Notes: generated by a model not told the origin, from the letters alone. DNA of 64,000 nucleotides from CAVQGZ01 sp963714455 (GCA_963714455.1 CAVQON010000017.1:186001-250000); one strand, 5' to 3'. Positions 30,860 to 41,468 are shown, counted from the first letter of the stretch. Translations and numbers: made by a program.

Positions 30860-32620
30860 ATGGCAAAGACCACATGGGGTCTGCGCGCTGTCGTCCTCGC
30901 TGCCAGCGGCGCACTTGTGCTCGCCGCATGCGGTGGCGGGGACAGCGACAGCAGCGAATCCTCGGGAAGCGGCAACGAGGAGGGCGCCCAGGGCGGCACC
31001 CTGTACTACCTCGACGTCTCCGAGCAGGTGCAGCACCTGGACCCGCAGCGCAACTACACCGGTGAGGACCTGGCGTTCGCCGGGTCGTTCCTTCACCGGA
31101 CGCTGACCACGTACAACTTCAGCCCGGAGCCGGCGGAGGCCAACGAGCTCGTCGCCGACCTGGCCACCGACACCGGCACGCCGAACGAGGACGCCACCGA
31201 GTGGCAGTTCACCCTGATCGACAACGCCACCTGGGAGGACGGCCAGCCCGTCACCTGTGAGGACGTCAAGTACGGCGTCTCGCGCACGTTCGCGCAGGAC
31301 GTCATCACCGACGGCCCGCAGTTCGCGGTCTCGCTGCTCGACATCCCCACCGACGACGAGGGCGCCTCGCAGTACAAGGGCCCCTACACCGGCGAGGGCC
31401 AGGAGCTCTTCGACGAGGCGGTGAGCTGTGACGGCCAGACCATCACGTTCAAGCTGAACAAGACGGTTGCCGACTTCAACTACGCCACCACGCTGCTCGC
31501 CTTCAGCCCCGTGCGTGAAGACCTCGACACCGGCGAGCAGTACACCGACGCCCCGGCGTCGAACGGCCCGTACAAGATCGAGGAGTACACGAAGGGCCAG
31601 CAGCTCGTGCTCACGCGCAACGAGAACTGGGACCCGGAGTCCGACCCGATCCGCCCGGCCTACCCGGACGAGATCGTCTGGCAGTTCGCGCTCGACGAGA
31701 ACGCGATCGACCAGCGCCTGATCGCCGACTCCGGTGACGACCAGTACGCGATCGCGCTGGGGATCCAGCCGGCCAACAAGCCGCAGATCCTTGCTGACGA
31801 CCCGCGGTTCAACGACCGTACGTGGGACGAGTTCGACCCCTACAGCCGCTACATCGCCATCAACACCCGGCTGGTGCCGAACCAGAAGCACCGCCAGGCG
31901 ATCCTCGCGGCCATGAACCGGGAGAACATCCTCACCGTCCTCGGTGGCGACTTCGCCGGCACCGAGGGTGACGGCATCATCAAGCCCAACCTGGCGCTCG
32001 ACTATGCCCCGACCGGCCTGTGGACCGGACTGCTCGGCGAGGAGATCCCGGCGCAGGGCAACCCCGAGTTCGCCCAGCAGCTGATCGAGGAGTCCGGTGA
32101 GCCCATGCCTGAGCTCATCTACGACTACCCCGAGACCGAGACCCGTGGCAAGGAGGCTGCCGCCTTCATCGAGGCCATGGACGCCGCCGGCATCTCCGTG
32201 ACGCCGAACCCGATCGAGAGCGGCATCTACTACGGCACCGTCCTCGACCAGGAAGCCCAGAACCACCTCTCGTGGGGCGGCTGGGGTCCGGACTGGGCCA
32301 ACGCCTCGACGGTCATCCCTGAGCTCTACGGCGCCCAGGGCGGCTTCAACCTGTCGCAGTACAACCAGGGTGGCGTCGAGGACGCGGAGTTCGAGGGGCA
32401 GATCCAGGAGGCGCTCGGCGAGACCGACCGTGACGCGCAGGCCCAGCTCTGGCAGGAGCTCAACACCCGGGGCTCCGAGCTTGCTCTCGTCGCTCCGACC
32501 CAGTTCGGTCAGGACCAGCGCATCTGGGGCTCCGGCCTGGGCAACGTGTACTTCTGGGCGCCTTACGGCTCCTACCCGTACGCGGAGATCTACATCGAGG
32601 GTGCGGGCTCGGAGGAGTAG
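30860..32620 (+). CDS. dppA: Oligopeptide/dipeptide ABC transporter substrate-binding lipoprotein
   Basis: 586 residues. Lipoprotein signal ending LVLAAC with the acylated Cys24, then a Gly/Ser/Glu linker. Solute-binding protein family 5 pattern: PQRNYTGEDLAFAGSFLHRTL, WQFTLIDNATWEDGQPVTCEDVKYGVSRT and RYIAINTRLVPNQKHRQAILAAMNRE. It captures peptides (or another family-5 ligand) outside the membrane. Strong Shine-Dalgarno sequence AGGAGGAAA before the ATG. In M. tuberculosis the related lipoprotein LpqW (Rv1166) follows TypA but has a role in lipomannan synthesis, so function by synteny is not certain. Confidence 0.93.
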   Translation: MAKTTWGLRAVVLAASGALVLAACGGGDSDSSESSGSGNEEGAQGGTLYYLDVSEQVQHLDPQRNYTGEDLAFAGSFLHRTLTTYNFSPEPAEANELVADLATDTGTPNEDATEWQFTLIDNATWEDGQPVTCEDVKYGVSRTFAQDVITDGPQFAVSLLDIPTDDEGASQYKGPYTGEGQELFDEAVSCDGQTITFKLNKTVADFNYATTLLAFSPVREDLDTGEQYTDAPASNGPYKIEEYTKGQQLVLTRNENWDPESDPIRPAYPDEIVWQFALDENAIDQRLIADSGDDQYAIALGIQPANKPQILADDPRFNDRTWDEFDPYSRYIAINTRLVPNQKHRQAILAAMNRENILTVLGGDFAGTEGDGIIKPNLALDYAPTGLWTGLLGEEIPAQGNPEFAQQLIEESGEPMPELIYDYPETETRGKEAAAFIEAMDAAGISVTPNPIESGIYYGTVLDQEAQNHLSWGGWGPDWANASTVIPELYGAQGGFNLSQYNQGGVEDAEFEGQIQEALGETDRDAQAQLWQELNTRGSELALVAPTQFGQDQRIWGSGLGNVYFWAPYGSYPYAEIYIEGAGSEE

Positions 32621-32655
32621 GTCCTCCACCGGCACCTGAGGTGATCTGGTGACGC

Positions 32656-32691
32656 GGGGTCGGGACGCTCCCTCGTGGGCGTCCCGACCCC
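32656..32691 (+). terminator. 13-bp hairpin after dppA
   Basis: GGGGTCGGGACGC and GCGTCCCGACCCC form a perfect 13-bp stem with a 10-nt loop, 35 bp after the dppA stop. Lacking a U tract, it may be a terminator with read-through or a 3' stabiliser that lowers dppB-D-F expression relative to dppA. Confidence 0.6.
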
Positions 32692-32763
32692 AGCACCCGA
32701 ATCCCACCCCCCACCGGTCGGCCGTGGCAGGCTGACCGTCACCCACACACGAGAGGCCAGCAG

Positions 32764-33754
32764 ATGGGCGGTTACATCGCGCGGCGGTTGTTCACCGTGG
32801 CGTGGATGCTGGTGCTGCTGAGCATCCTCGTGTTCGTCCTCTTCAACGCCGTCCCGGCCGACCCGGCGGCCCTCACGTGTGGCAAGGCCTGCAACGAGCA
32901 GGTGATCGAGGCCAACCGGGAACGCCTCGGCCTGGACAAGCCGCTGACCGAGCAGTACACCGACTGGGTCACAGGCATCTTCGTGGGACGAACCTACGGC
33001 TCGGGCAGTGCGGCCTTCGAGTGCGAGGCGCCGTGCCTCGGGTACTCGTTCGTCAAGCGCGAACCGGTGACCGACCTGCTCGTCGAACGATTCCCCATCA
33101 CCGCATCCATAGCCGTCGGTGCCGTGGGGCTATGGCTGCTGATCGGTATCTCGTCCGGCATCTACGCGGCACTCAGACGCGGGCAGTGGCAGGACAAGAC
33201 CATCACCGCGGTGGCGATGTTCTTCTACTCGTTCCCGACGTTCTTCTTCGGCCTCGTGCTGCTGTTCTTCGTCGTCATCAGATGGGGGCTGGTTCCCTAT
33301 CCCAGCTGGATCCCGTTGTCCGAGGACCCGTGGGGCTGGTTCCAGACGATGATCCTGCCGTGGCTCACCGTCGCGCTGCTCTCCGCCGGCTTCTACACCC
33401 GGCTCACGCGCAGCCAGATGCTGGAGACGCTCGGTGAGGACTACATCCGTACCGCGCGGTCCAAGGGCCTGCGCGAACGCACGGTCATCCGCAAGCACGC
33501 CCTGCGTGCCGGCCTCACCCCGATCGTCACGGCCACCGGCCTCGACCTCGCGTTCTTGCTCGGTGGCGCCATCGTCGCGGAAGTGATCTTCACCCTGCCC
33601 GGCATCGGCAAGCTGTTCCTGGAGTCGGCCACCACCCTCGACCTCCCGGTGCTGGCCGCGACCACGTTGATCTCGGGAGTCTTCATCCTGTTCGCCAACC
33701 TCGATCGTCGACCTGCTCTACGGCGTCATCGACCCACGGGTGCGGCTCTCATGA
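32764..33754 (+). pseudogene. dppB: Oligopeptide/dipeptide ABC permease (DppB-like), frameshifted into dppD
   Basis: DppB/OppB type: N-terminal helix LFTVAWMLVLLSILVFVLFN, long extracytoplasmic insert, helices around VGAVGLWLLIGISSGIYAAL and FFFGLVLLFFVVI, EAA loop LGEDYIRTARSKGLRERTVIRKHALR. Near the end FANL should continue as IVDLLYGVIDPRVRLS, but one extra G at about 33703 shifts the frame. The corrected frame stops at TGA 33752-33754, overlapping the dppD ATG. The literal frame stays open through dppD, giving a 692-residue permease-ATPase fusion. Only the last few residues are altered, so the permease may still fold. Confidence 0.85.
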
Positions 33755-34838
33755 GCGGGCAGGCGCCCGACGTGGAGGTCGCCACCGGAGGACGTGACCC
33801 CGGCCACGCCTACCTCGACGTGCGCGACCTGACGGTCGAGTTCAGCACCGAGGACGGCGTCGTGCGCGCCGTCGACGGCGTGTCGTACAAGGTGGAGCGC
33901 GGCAAGACGCTGGCTGTCGTCGGCGAGTCCGGCTCGGGCAAGAGCGTCACGAGCAACGCCGTCATGGGGCTGCTCAACCCGAAGCAGGCCACCATCACCG
34001 GCCAGGCCTTCCTCGACGGCGAAGACCTGATCACCGCCACGCCCGAGCGGGTGCGCGAGCTGCGCGGCAGCGAGATGGCGATGATCTTCCAAGACCCGCT
34101 GTCGTCCCTGCATCCCTTCTACACGATCGGCAAGCAGCTGGTCGAGGCCGTCCAGATCAAGAAGGACGTCGACAAGAAGGCGGCTCGGGCGCGCGCGCTC
34201 GAGATGCTCGAGCACGTGGGCATCCCGAACGCGGCGGCCCGCATCGACGAGTTCCCGCACCAGCTCTCCGGCGGCATGCGCCAACGCGTCATGATCGCCA
34301 TGGCGCTCATCAACGACCCGGCCATGCTGATCGCGGACGAGCCCACCACGGCCCTCGACGTGACCGTGCAGGCCCAGATCATCCAGCTCATGCGCACCCT
34401 GCAGGACGAGTTCGGCACCGCGATCGTCCTCATCACCCACGACCTGGGCGTCGTCGCCGACATGGCCGACGACGTCATCGTCATGTACGGCGGACGTGCG
34501 GTCGAGCGCGGCAGCGCCCACGACGTCTACTACCGCGCGGAGATGCCCTACACGTGGGGCCTCATGTCGAGCGTGCCGCGCATGGACCTCGGCGAGGCCG
34601 AGCGGCTGATCCCCATCCCGGGCACCCCACCGTCGCTGATCGAGATGCCGCCCGGATGCGTGTTCCGCCCGCGCTGCACCTACCACCAGCACGCACCCGC
34701 CGACCTGTGCGACACCGTCCGCCCCGACCTGCTGCCGATCAACTCCAGCCACGACGTGCGGTGCCACATCCCCAGCGACGAGCGCAAGAGACTGGCCGCC
34801 GATCTGTTCTCCGAGATCCGTGGCACTGGAGGCCAGGC

Positions 34839-34842
<4 letters not shown>
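33751..34842 (+). CDS. dppD: Oligopeptide/dipeptide ABC transporter ATPase, first subunit (DppD-like)
   Basis: 363 residues from ATG 33751. Walker A GESGSGKSVTSN, Q-loop FQDPLSSLHP, signature LSGGMRQR, Walker B MLIADEP, H-loop ITHDLGVV. The C-terminal oligopeptide-transporter domain includes the cysteine-bearing region PPGCVFRPRCTYHQHAPADLCD found in this subfamily, a probable Fe-S site. Start and stop overlap neighbours by ATGA on both sides. Because of the upstream insertion it is also reachable as the C-terminal half of a dppB fusion. Confidence 0.93.
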
Positions 34843-35882
<1,040 letters not shown>

Positions 35883-35924
35883 GTAGCGCGCAGGCTCCCG
35901 CGTCCTGACCGGACACGCCGATCC

Positions 35925-36107
35925 CTGGTGATGGATGGACCATCTGCGTCGGGCTCTGGTGATCCACGGAACGGCAGCGTCGGTTTCGGCGTCGTTGACG
36001 GAACCAAGGCGTCGATATGCGCCGTATTGCTTCCGTGGATCACCGTCGAACCGACGCACATGCTCCGTGGATCGTCGGCGGGCAGCGCGTCCCTTCCGTC
36101 GATCACC
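35925..36107. repeat. Cluster of inverted 14-bp repeats in a convergent intergenic region
   Basis: GGTGATCCACGGAA at 35958-35971 and its exact reverse complement at 36031-36044. Degenerate copies: CTGGTGATGGATGG near 35925-35938 (same orientation), CTCCGTGGATCGTC at 36063-36076 and TTCCGTCGATCACC at 36094-36107 (opposite orientation). A second inverted pair, GCGTCGGTT (35977-35985) and AACCGACGC (36049-36057), interleaves with the first. The 285-bp gap between dppF and the S9 peptidase gene holds nothing else. Confidence 0.65.
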
Positions 36108-36167
36108 CTGGGACGTGGCGGACGTGGCGGGCCCTTGCCGGAGCTGGGGGCTACAGGGAGGGCGCGG

Positions 36168-38318
36168 TCAGCGGGCGAGGGCTGCGGTGAGAAAGTCGCG
36201 CTGAGCCAGCAGCAGGTTCTCGGACACGACCTCCTGCGTCGTCATGTGCGTGACCCCCGACAATGGCAGCACCCGATGCTCGCGGCCGGCAGCCAGCAGC
36301 GCAGACGAGAGCCGCAGCGTGTTGGCGACCAGCACGTTGTCGTCGGCCAACCCGTGGATCATGAGCACCGGACGCGACAGTGTCGAGGCCCGCTCCAGCA
36401 GCGACTGGGCCTCGTACCGACCGGGGTGCTCGGCAGGCAGTCCCAGGTAGCGCTCGGTGTACGCGGTGTCGTAGAGGGCCCAGTCGGTCACCGGCGCCCC
36501 GACGACCGCGGCGTGGACGAGGTCCGGGCGTTCGAGCACGGTCAGCGCCGCCAGGTACCCGCCGAACGACCAGCCGCGGATGGCGACCCGGCCCATGTCG
36601 ACCGAGTCGGTGAACCGTTCGGCCACCAGCTCCAGCGCCCGCACCTGCGCGGCCAACGCGGGGCCGGCTAGGTCTCCCGCCATGGCGCGCTGCCACGACG
36701 GGCTACCGGGGGTTCCCGGTCCGTCGGCGACCACGACGGCGTAGCCCTGGTCGGCCCACCACTGGCTCTCCAGGTAGGCCCGCGCTGCATCGACGACGCG
36801 CTGACCGTGGGGGCCGCCGTAGGGGTCGAGCAGCACCGGCAGCGGTGAGCCGTCGTGGTGCTCGGGCAGCAGCACCGCGATGCGCGGGTCGTCGGCGCGC
36901 TCGCGGGGCACGAAGGTGGGTCGCGGCTCCACCGGCGGGCGCACCACGTGAACCGCGAGGTCGAACGAGCCCGCAGCGGAGGTGACCGTCAGCGAGGGGA
37001 TGGCCGAGTCCAGCGTGTCGCGCCGTACGACGAGCGTGCCGCCGGCAGCCGTCCCCGTCGTCATCCCTGCAGTCATGCCCGCGGCGGTGGGCTCGCCGGC
37101 GCTGAGCACCTCCCAGTGCCCGTCGACGTGCACCCGACACAGTCGCGTCTCCCGCTCCTCGTGCGCGACCACGACCAGCACCGAGTCGCCGTCGACAGCG
37201 GCCACCGAGGCCACGTTGACGTCCGGCGTGGTGAGCGCGACGCCGTCGGCCATCAGCCGGAAGACGTCGGCCTCGACGTCTCGCTGCACGGTCAGCAGCC
37301 GCTCGCCCCACCAGGCCGGGACGCCTGGCACGACGTCCACCCACGCCGGGTCGCTGACCTGCGCCAGGCGGCGCGGAGTCTCGTCGGGCTGCCAGCCCAG
37401 CACCTGCATCGTTCGTTGGTGCCGGTCGAGCACGGTCACCAGCGCGTCGCGCCCAGCGTCCCAGCGCACGTCCACGAGGTACTCGAAGGCGTCGTGGTTC
37501 CAGGGCACTTCGGTGCGTGAGCCGTCCAGACCGACCCTCCACAGCGTCGTGGACGCGTTCGTGCCGCCGGCGAAGGGGTAGCGCATCGTCGCGGCGGGGC
37601 GTTCGGGATGAGCCGGGTCGGCGATCGACACCTGGGTCACGGCCCTCTCGTCCACCCGGGCGACCAGCAGGCTCCGGGAGTCCGGCGCCCACCAGAAGGA
37701 GCGCAACCGGTGGAGCTCTTCGGCGTGGACGAAGTCCGACAGCCCCCACGTGACGGCGTCGTCCTCGTCGACGACCAGCGCGTGGCCCGCCACGTCGCCG
37801 GTGGCGGGCGCCACGTGCAGCCCGCCGTCGCAGTGGTAGGCCACCCAGGCGCCGTCCGGGGACAGCCGTGGGTCCACCGCCGGGCCGGTCACCGGCACCT
37901 CGGTGGCGAGCGCGGAGTCGGCGTCGATGACGAAGACGCGCCCGGAGAGCCCGACTGCAACCTGGTCGCACCCGGAGTCCGTGCTGAACGCCGTGATGCC
38001 CGCCCCGCCCTGGCGCATACGTTCGCGCCGGGCCCGCTCGGCTGCAGGCAGGTCTTCGTCGTCGCCGGACAGAAGGTCGTGCGGGTCGGCGAGCAGGCGC
38101 TCCTGCCCGTTCGCGACGTCGGCGGCCCAGAGCAGGCCGGTCGGCTGCGTCCCGGACCGTGAGCGCAGGAACAGCACCCGCGAACCGTCCGCCGACACCG
38201 TGACGGCGGTCGGCGTCCCCAGGGTGAACCGCAGCGTGCGCGCGGACAGCCGCGGGAACCCCACCTCGGTCACGTCCGCGGGCTCGCCATGGGCCTGGGT
38301 CGTTCTTGGGCTGCTCAC
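36168..38318 (-). CDS. Prolyl oligopeptidase/dipeptidyl-peptidase IV family S9 serine peptidase
   Basis: 716 residues, no signal peptide, so probably cytosolic. The N-terminal 450 residues form the DPP-IV-type beta-propeller (PRLSPDGAWVAYHCDGGL; FVHAEELHRLRSFWWAPDS). The alpha/beta-hydrolase domain has the nucleophile elbow AIRGWSFGGYLAAL (Ser about 583), acid IHGLADDNV (Asp about 660) and base SGVTHMTTQE (His about 691); the EE pair of the propeller helix (HAEEL) that binds the substrate amino terminus is present. It should cleave short proline-containing peptides, a sensible companion to the peptide transporter. GTG start at 38318; no clear -10. Confidence 0.93.
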   Translation of the reverse strand: MSSPRTTQAHGEPADVTEVGFPRLSARTLRFTLGTPTAVTVSADGSRVLFLRSRSGTQPTGLLWAADVANGQERLLADPHDLLSGDDEDLPAAERARRERMRQGGAGITAFSTDSGCDQVAVGLSGRVFVIDADSALATEVPVTGPAVDPRLSPDGAWVAYHCDGGLHVAPATGDVAGHALVVDEDDAVTWGLSDFVHAEELHRLRSFWWAPDSRSLLVARVDERAVTQVSIADPAHPERPAATMRYPFAGGTNASTTLWRVGLDGSRTEVPWNHDAFEYLVDVRWDAGRDALVTVLDRHQRTMQVLGWQPDETPRRLAQVSDPAWVDVVPGVPAWWGERLLTVQRDVEADVFRLMADGVALTTPDVNVASVAAVDGDSVLVVVAHEERETRLCRVHVDGHWEVLSAGEPTAAGMTAGMTTGTAAGGTLVVRRDTLDSAIPSLTVTSAAGSFDLAVHVVRPPVEPRPTFVPRERADDPRIAVLLPEHHDGSPLPVLLDPYGGPHGQRVVDAARAYLESQWWADQGYAVVVADGPGTPGSPSWQRAMAGDLAGPALAAQVRALELVAERFTDSVDMGRVAIRGWSFGGYLAALTVLERPDLVHAAVVGAPVTDWALYDTAYTERYLGLPAEHPGRYEAQSLLERASTLSRPVLMIHGLADDNVLVANTLRLSSALLAAGREHRVLPLSGVTHMTTQEVVSENLLLAQRDFLTAALAR

Positions 38319-38334
38319 CGGGGCAACGCTGCCA

Positions 38335-38340
38335 TAAGGT
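38335..38340 (+). promoter_or_regulatory. -10 element TAAGGT, leaderless promoter of mshB
   Basis: TAAGGT, GGAGGCG (7 nt), then ATG at 38348. The GGAGG in the spacer is too close to the ATG to act as a normal Shine-Dalgarno sequence. Confidence 0.5.
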
Positions 38341-38347
38341 GGAGGCG

Positions 38348-39256
38348 ATGAGCGCTCCCACTCCCGCTGCTGCCGATGCCGAACGGCGTCTGCTGCTCGT
38401 CCACGCGCACCCGGACGACGAGTCGATCAACAACGGCGCGACGATGGCCCGCTACGCCGCACGCGGCGCTCATGTCACGCTCGTCACCTGTACCTCCGGG
38501 GAGGAGGGCGAGGTGCTCGTGCCCGACCTGGAGCACCTGGCCGCCCAGGCGGACGACGCGCTGGGCCCGCACCGACAGGGCGAGCTCGCTGCGGCCATGG
38601 CGGCGCTGGGGGTGCGCGACCACCGCTTTCTCGGTGGCCCCGGGCGCTACCGCGACTCCGGCATGATGGGGACCGCGTCCAACGACCGAGCGGAGTGCTT
38701 CTGGCGGGCCGATCTCACCGAGGCGTCCACGCTGCTGGCCGAGATCGTTCGCGAGGTGCGCCCGCAGGTGGTGGTGACCTACGACGAGGTCGGTGGCTAC
38801 GGCCATCCCGACCACATCCAGGCCCACCGGGTCGCCACGTACGGGGTGGCGCTCGCCGCCGTCGAGTCCTACCGCACCGACCTCGGACCCGCCTGGGTGG
38901 TGCCGAAGGTGTACTGGAACGCCATGCCCCGCTCCTACGTGGCCGACGGCATCGAACGGATGAAGCAGGCCGGCACCGACTTCTTCGGCGTCGAGTCTGT
39001 CGACGACATCCCGTTCGTGGTGCCGGACTCGGCGGTCAGCGCCGCCATCGACGGGTCCGGCCACGTCGAGCAGAAGCTCGACGCGATGCGTGCCCACGCG
39101 ACGCAGATCGCGGTGGACGGCCCGTTCTTCGCACTGTCCAACCACGTGGGCCTCGAAGCGTGGAGCCAGGAGTTCTACCGGCTCGCTGCCGGGCGCCCCG
39201 GACCGCTCGACCCGACCACCGGGTGGGAGAGCGACCTGTTCGCGGGGCTCGCGTGA
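38348..39256 (+). CDS. mshB: N-acetyl-GlcNAc-Ins deacetylase (mycothiol biosynthesis)
   Basis: 302 residues. Zinc-dependent PIG-L/LmbE-type deacetylase acting on GlcNAc-inositol in mycothiol synthesis. Metal and catalytic residues lie in LLVHAHPDDESINNGAT (HPDD) and GYGHPDHIQAHRVA; VTYDEVGGYGHPDH fits MshB rather than mycothiol-conjugate amidase, although Mca is the closest alternative. First gene of an overlapping three-gene unit with the following membrane protein and VanW genes. Confidence 0.93.
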   Translation: MSAPTPAAADAERRLLLVHAHPDDESINNGATMARYAARGAHVTLVTCTSGEEGEVLVPDLEHLAAQADDALGPHRQGELAAAMAALGVRDHRFLGGPGRYRDSGMMGTASNDRAECFWRADLTEASTLLAEIVREVRPQVVVTYDEVGGYGHPDHIQAHRVATYGVALAAVESYRTDLGPAWVVPKVYWNAMPRSYVADGIERMKQAGTDFFGVESVDDIPFVVPDSAVSAAIDGSGHVEQKLDAMRAHATQIAVDGPFFALSNHVGLEAWSQEFYRLAAGRPGPLDPTTGWESDLFAGLA

Positions 39257-39696
39257 GAGCGCTCGGGCTGGTGCTGCTCATCGCCCTGTCGGCCGTCGCA
39301 GGCGCTGTCGCCGGCTTCGTGCACCGCACCACGGTCGACATCCTGGGTGTCGCGGTTCCGGTGGGCATGGTGGCTGCGCTCGGTGCGCTCACCGGCCTCA
39401 CGCTGCTGGCCCGCATGCTCGGACGCAGCCGCACGGCGGTGGCGCTCGTCGGGGCGGCGTTCGCGGTGCCAGTCCTCGTCCTCAGCCAGTTCCGTCCCGA
39501 GGGCGACCTCGTGATCGCCGAGGACGTCTGGGGGCTCACCCTGATCGGTGGCACGGCGCTGGTGGTCACCGTCGGCGTGGTCGTCCCCTTCCTGGCCGCG
39601 GCGCAGACGCCGACGGCCGCGTCCGTCCACGACCACCAGGAACCGCAGCTCACCGACGAGGCGTCGCCCACCCTGAGCACACCCGAGCGACCATGA
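39253..39696 (+). CDS. Four-helix membrane protein downstream of mshB
   Basis: 147 residues. Four membrane segments: LVLLIALSAVAGAVAGFV, VPVGMVAALGALTGLTLLA, TAVALVGAAFAVPVLVL and LIGGTALVVTVGVVVPFLAA, followed by a polar tail of about 30 residues. Starts at GTG overlapping the mshB stop (GTGA). A membrane protein occupies the same place in M. tuberculosis (Rv1171). Function unknown; translational coupling suggests coordinated expression with mshB. Confidence 0.85.
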   Translation: MRALGLVLLIALSAVAGAVAGFVHRTTVDILGVAVPVGMVAALGALTGLTLLARMLGRSRTAVALVGAAFAVPVLVLSQFRPEGDLVIAEDVWGLTLIGGTALVVTVGVVVPFLAAAQTPTAASVHDHQEPQLTDEASPTLSTPERP

Positions 39697-41468
39697 GCGA
39701 GTCGATCCCACCCGGGCAGGCCGACGGCGAGGCGGCGACGGCCGACGTCACGGCCGGTGGGACCCAGGCGCGCTCGTCGAAGCGTCGCTGGCGGGTCGGC
39801 ATCGGCGTCGTCGTGACCGTCCTGCTGCTCGGCGGCGCCTACCTCGCCGCCTACCTCAACGCCGGCACGACGGTCGCGAGCGGCACCACGGTGCTCGGGA
39901 TCGAGATCGGCGGACTGACCCAGGAAGAGGCCGAGGCGACCCTGCGCGACGAGCTGCCGGCGATCGCCGACGTCCCCGTCACGCTGCTCGTCGACGCCGA
40001 CAGCTATGCGATCGTGCCGTCGGAGTCAGGCCTGAACGTCGACGTCGCCGCGACGGTGCGCACGGCAGGTGTGGGCTCGTCGGACCCTTTGCGCCTGCTG
40101 GACGCCATCGTTCGGGGAGGTGGACCGGTCGACCCTGTGGTCACTGTGGACGAGCCGGCGCTGCAGCAGGCCATCGCCGACGTGGCTGAGCAGGCCGACC
40201 GCGAGGCCGTCGAGGGGACGGTCGTCTTCGCCGCAGGCAACGTCGAGGCGACGCTGCCCCAGCAGGGCCGCACCGTCGACCAGCCCGGGTCCGTCGAGGC
40301 GGTCGCCGACGCCTACCTGAGCAGGTCAGCGCCCGTCGACCTGCCCACGTCGTACGCCGACCCGCTGACCGACGAGGCCGAGGTGGAGCGCGCACTGAGC
40401 GAGTTCGCCGAGCCGGCGATGTCGGGGCCGGTCACGCTGGAGTCCGAGATCGACTCGAGCAAGCTGAGCACCGTCCTGCTCAGCACCGTGCTGAGCATGG
40501 AGGCTGACGAGGACGGCGCGCTGGTGCCGGCGCTCGACGGCGAGGCCCTGCTCGCGGCCTCGACCGACCAGCTGGCCGCGCTCGGCGACCCACCCACCGA
40601 CGCGTCCGTCGTGATCCGTGGCGGCAGGCCGGTTGTGGTGACCTCGTCGGCGGGTCTTCAGCCGGACACGTCCGCCTACGTCGAGGACGTGCTCGCCGCG
40701 CTCACGGAGACCGGGGACGGGCGAGTCGTCCGGCTGCCGCTCACCACCGAGCCCGCGGCCTTCACCACCCGCGACGCCCGCGCCAGCGGGGTGCGCGAGG
40801 TGGTCGCCGAGTTCACCACGTTCTACCCGTACGCGGAGTACCGCAACATCAACATCGGCCGGGCCGCTGAGCTGGCCAACAACACGTTCCTCAAGCCTGG
40901 CGACGTGTTCTCGATGAACGACGTGGTCGGCGAGCGCCGCGTCGACAGGGGGTTCACCAGCGGGTTCATCATCGAGAGCGGTCGCTTCGCCGAAGCGGTC
41001 GGCGGTGGGGTCTCTCAGCTGGCGACGACGCTGTTCAACGCCGGCCACTTCGCCGGCTTCTCCGACATCGAGCACCACGCGCACACCCTGTACATCGACC
41101 GCTACCCCGTCGGCCGGGAGGCGACGGTCTTCTACGGCTCGCTCGACCTGCGTTTCGGCAACAACACGCCCTACGGCGCGGTCGTGCAGTCGTTCATCAG
41201 GCCCGCGACGCCCGGCACCCAGGGTGAGGTGACCGTGCGTATCTGGAGCACGCCGCACTGGGAGGTCGAGTCGGTCACCGGCAACCGATTCAACCCCCGG
41301 CCCTACGAGCGCAAGGTGATCGCCGGTGACTCGTGCGTGCCGTCCACCGGCTCGGACGGCTTCGACATCATCGTGACCCGCACACTCTCGCTCGGCGGCG
41401 AGGTGGAGCGGCGCGAAGAGATCTACACCCGCTACGAGGCGACACCTGAGGTCGTGTGTACCGGGTGA
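39693..41468 (+). CDS. VanW/YoaR family membrane-anchored cell-wall protein
   Basis: 591 residues. Cytosolic tail, one membrane helix (about 34-56, GIGVVVTVLLLGGAYLAAYL), two YoaR-type putative peptidoglycan-binding domains (GIEIGGLTQEEAEATL near 70), then the VanW domain with EFTTFYPYAEYRNINIGRAAELANN, FSMNDVVGERRVDRGFTSGFII and GGGVSQLATTLFNA. The role of VanW is not established; it is found with vancomycin-resistance and sporulation genes. ATG overlaps the stop of the preceding membrane-protein gene. Confidence 0.9.
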   Translation: MSESIPPGQADGEAATADVTAGGTQARSSKRRWRVGIGVVVTVLLLGGAYLAAYLNAGTTVASGTTVLGIEIGGLTQEEAEATLRDELPAIADVPVTLLVDADSYAIVPSESGLNVDVAATVRTAGVGSSDPLRLLDAIVRGGGPVDPVVTVDEPALQQAIADVAEQADREAVEGTVVFAAGNVEATLPQQGRTVDQPGSVEAVADAYLSRSAPVDLPTSYADPLTDEAEVERALSEFAEPAMSGPVTLESEIDSSKLSTVLLSTVLSMEADEDGALVPALDGEALLAASTDQLAALGDPPTDASVVIRGGRPVVVTSSAGLQPDTSAYVEDVLAALTETGDGRVVRLPLTTEPAAFTTRDARASGVREVVAEFTTFYPYAEYRNINIGRAAELANNTFLKPGDVFSMNDVVGERRVDRGFTSGFIIESGRFAEAVGGGVSQLATTLFNAGHFAGFSDIEHHAHTLYIDRYPVGREATVFYGSLDLRFGNNTPYGAVVQSFIRPATPGTQGEVTVRIWSTPHWEVESVTGNRFNPRPYERKVIAGDSCVPSTGSDGFDIIVTRTLSLGGEVERREEIYTRYEATPEVVCTG

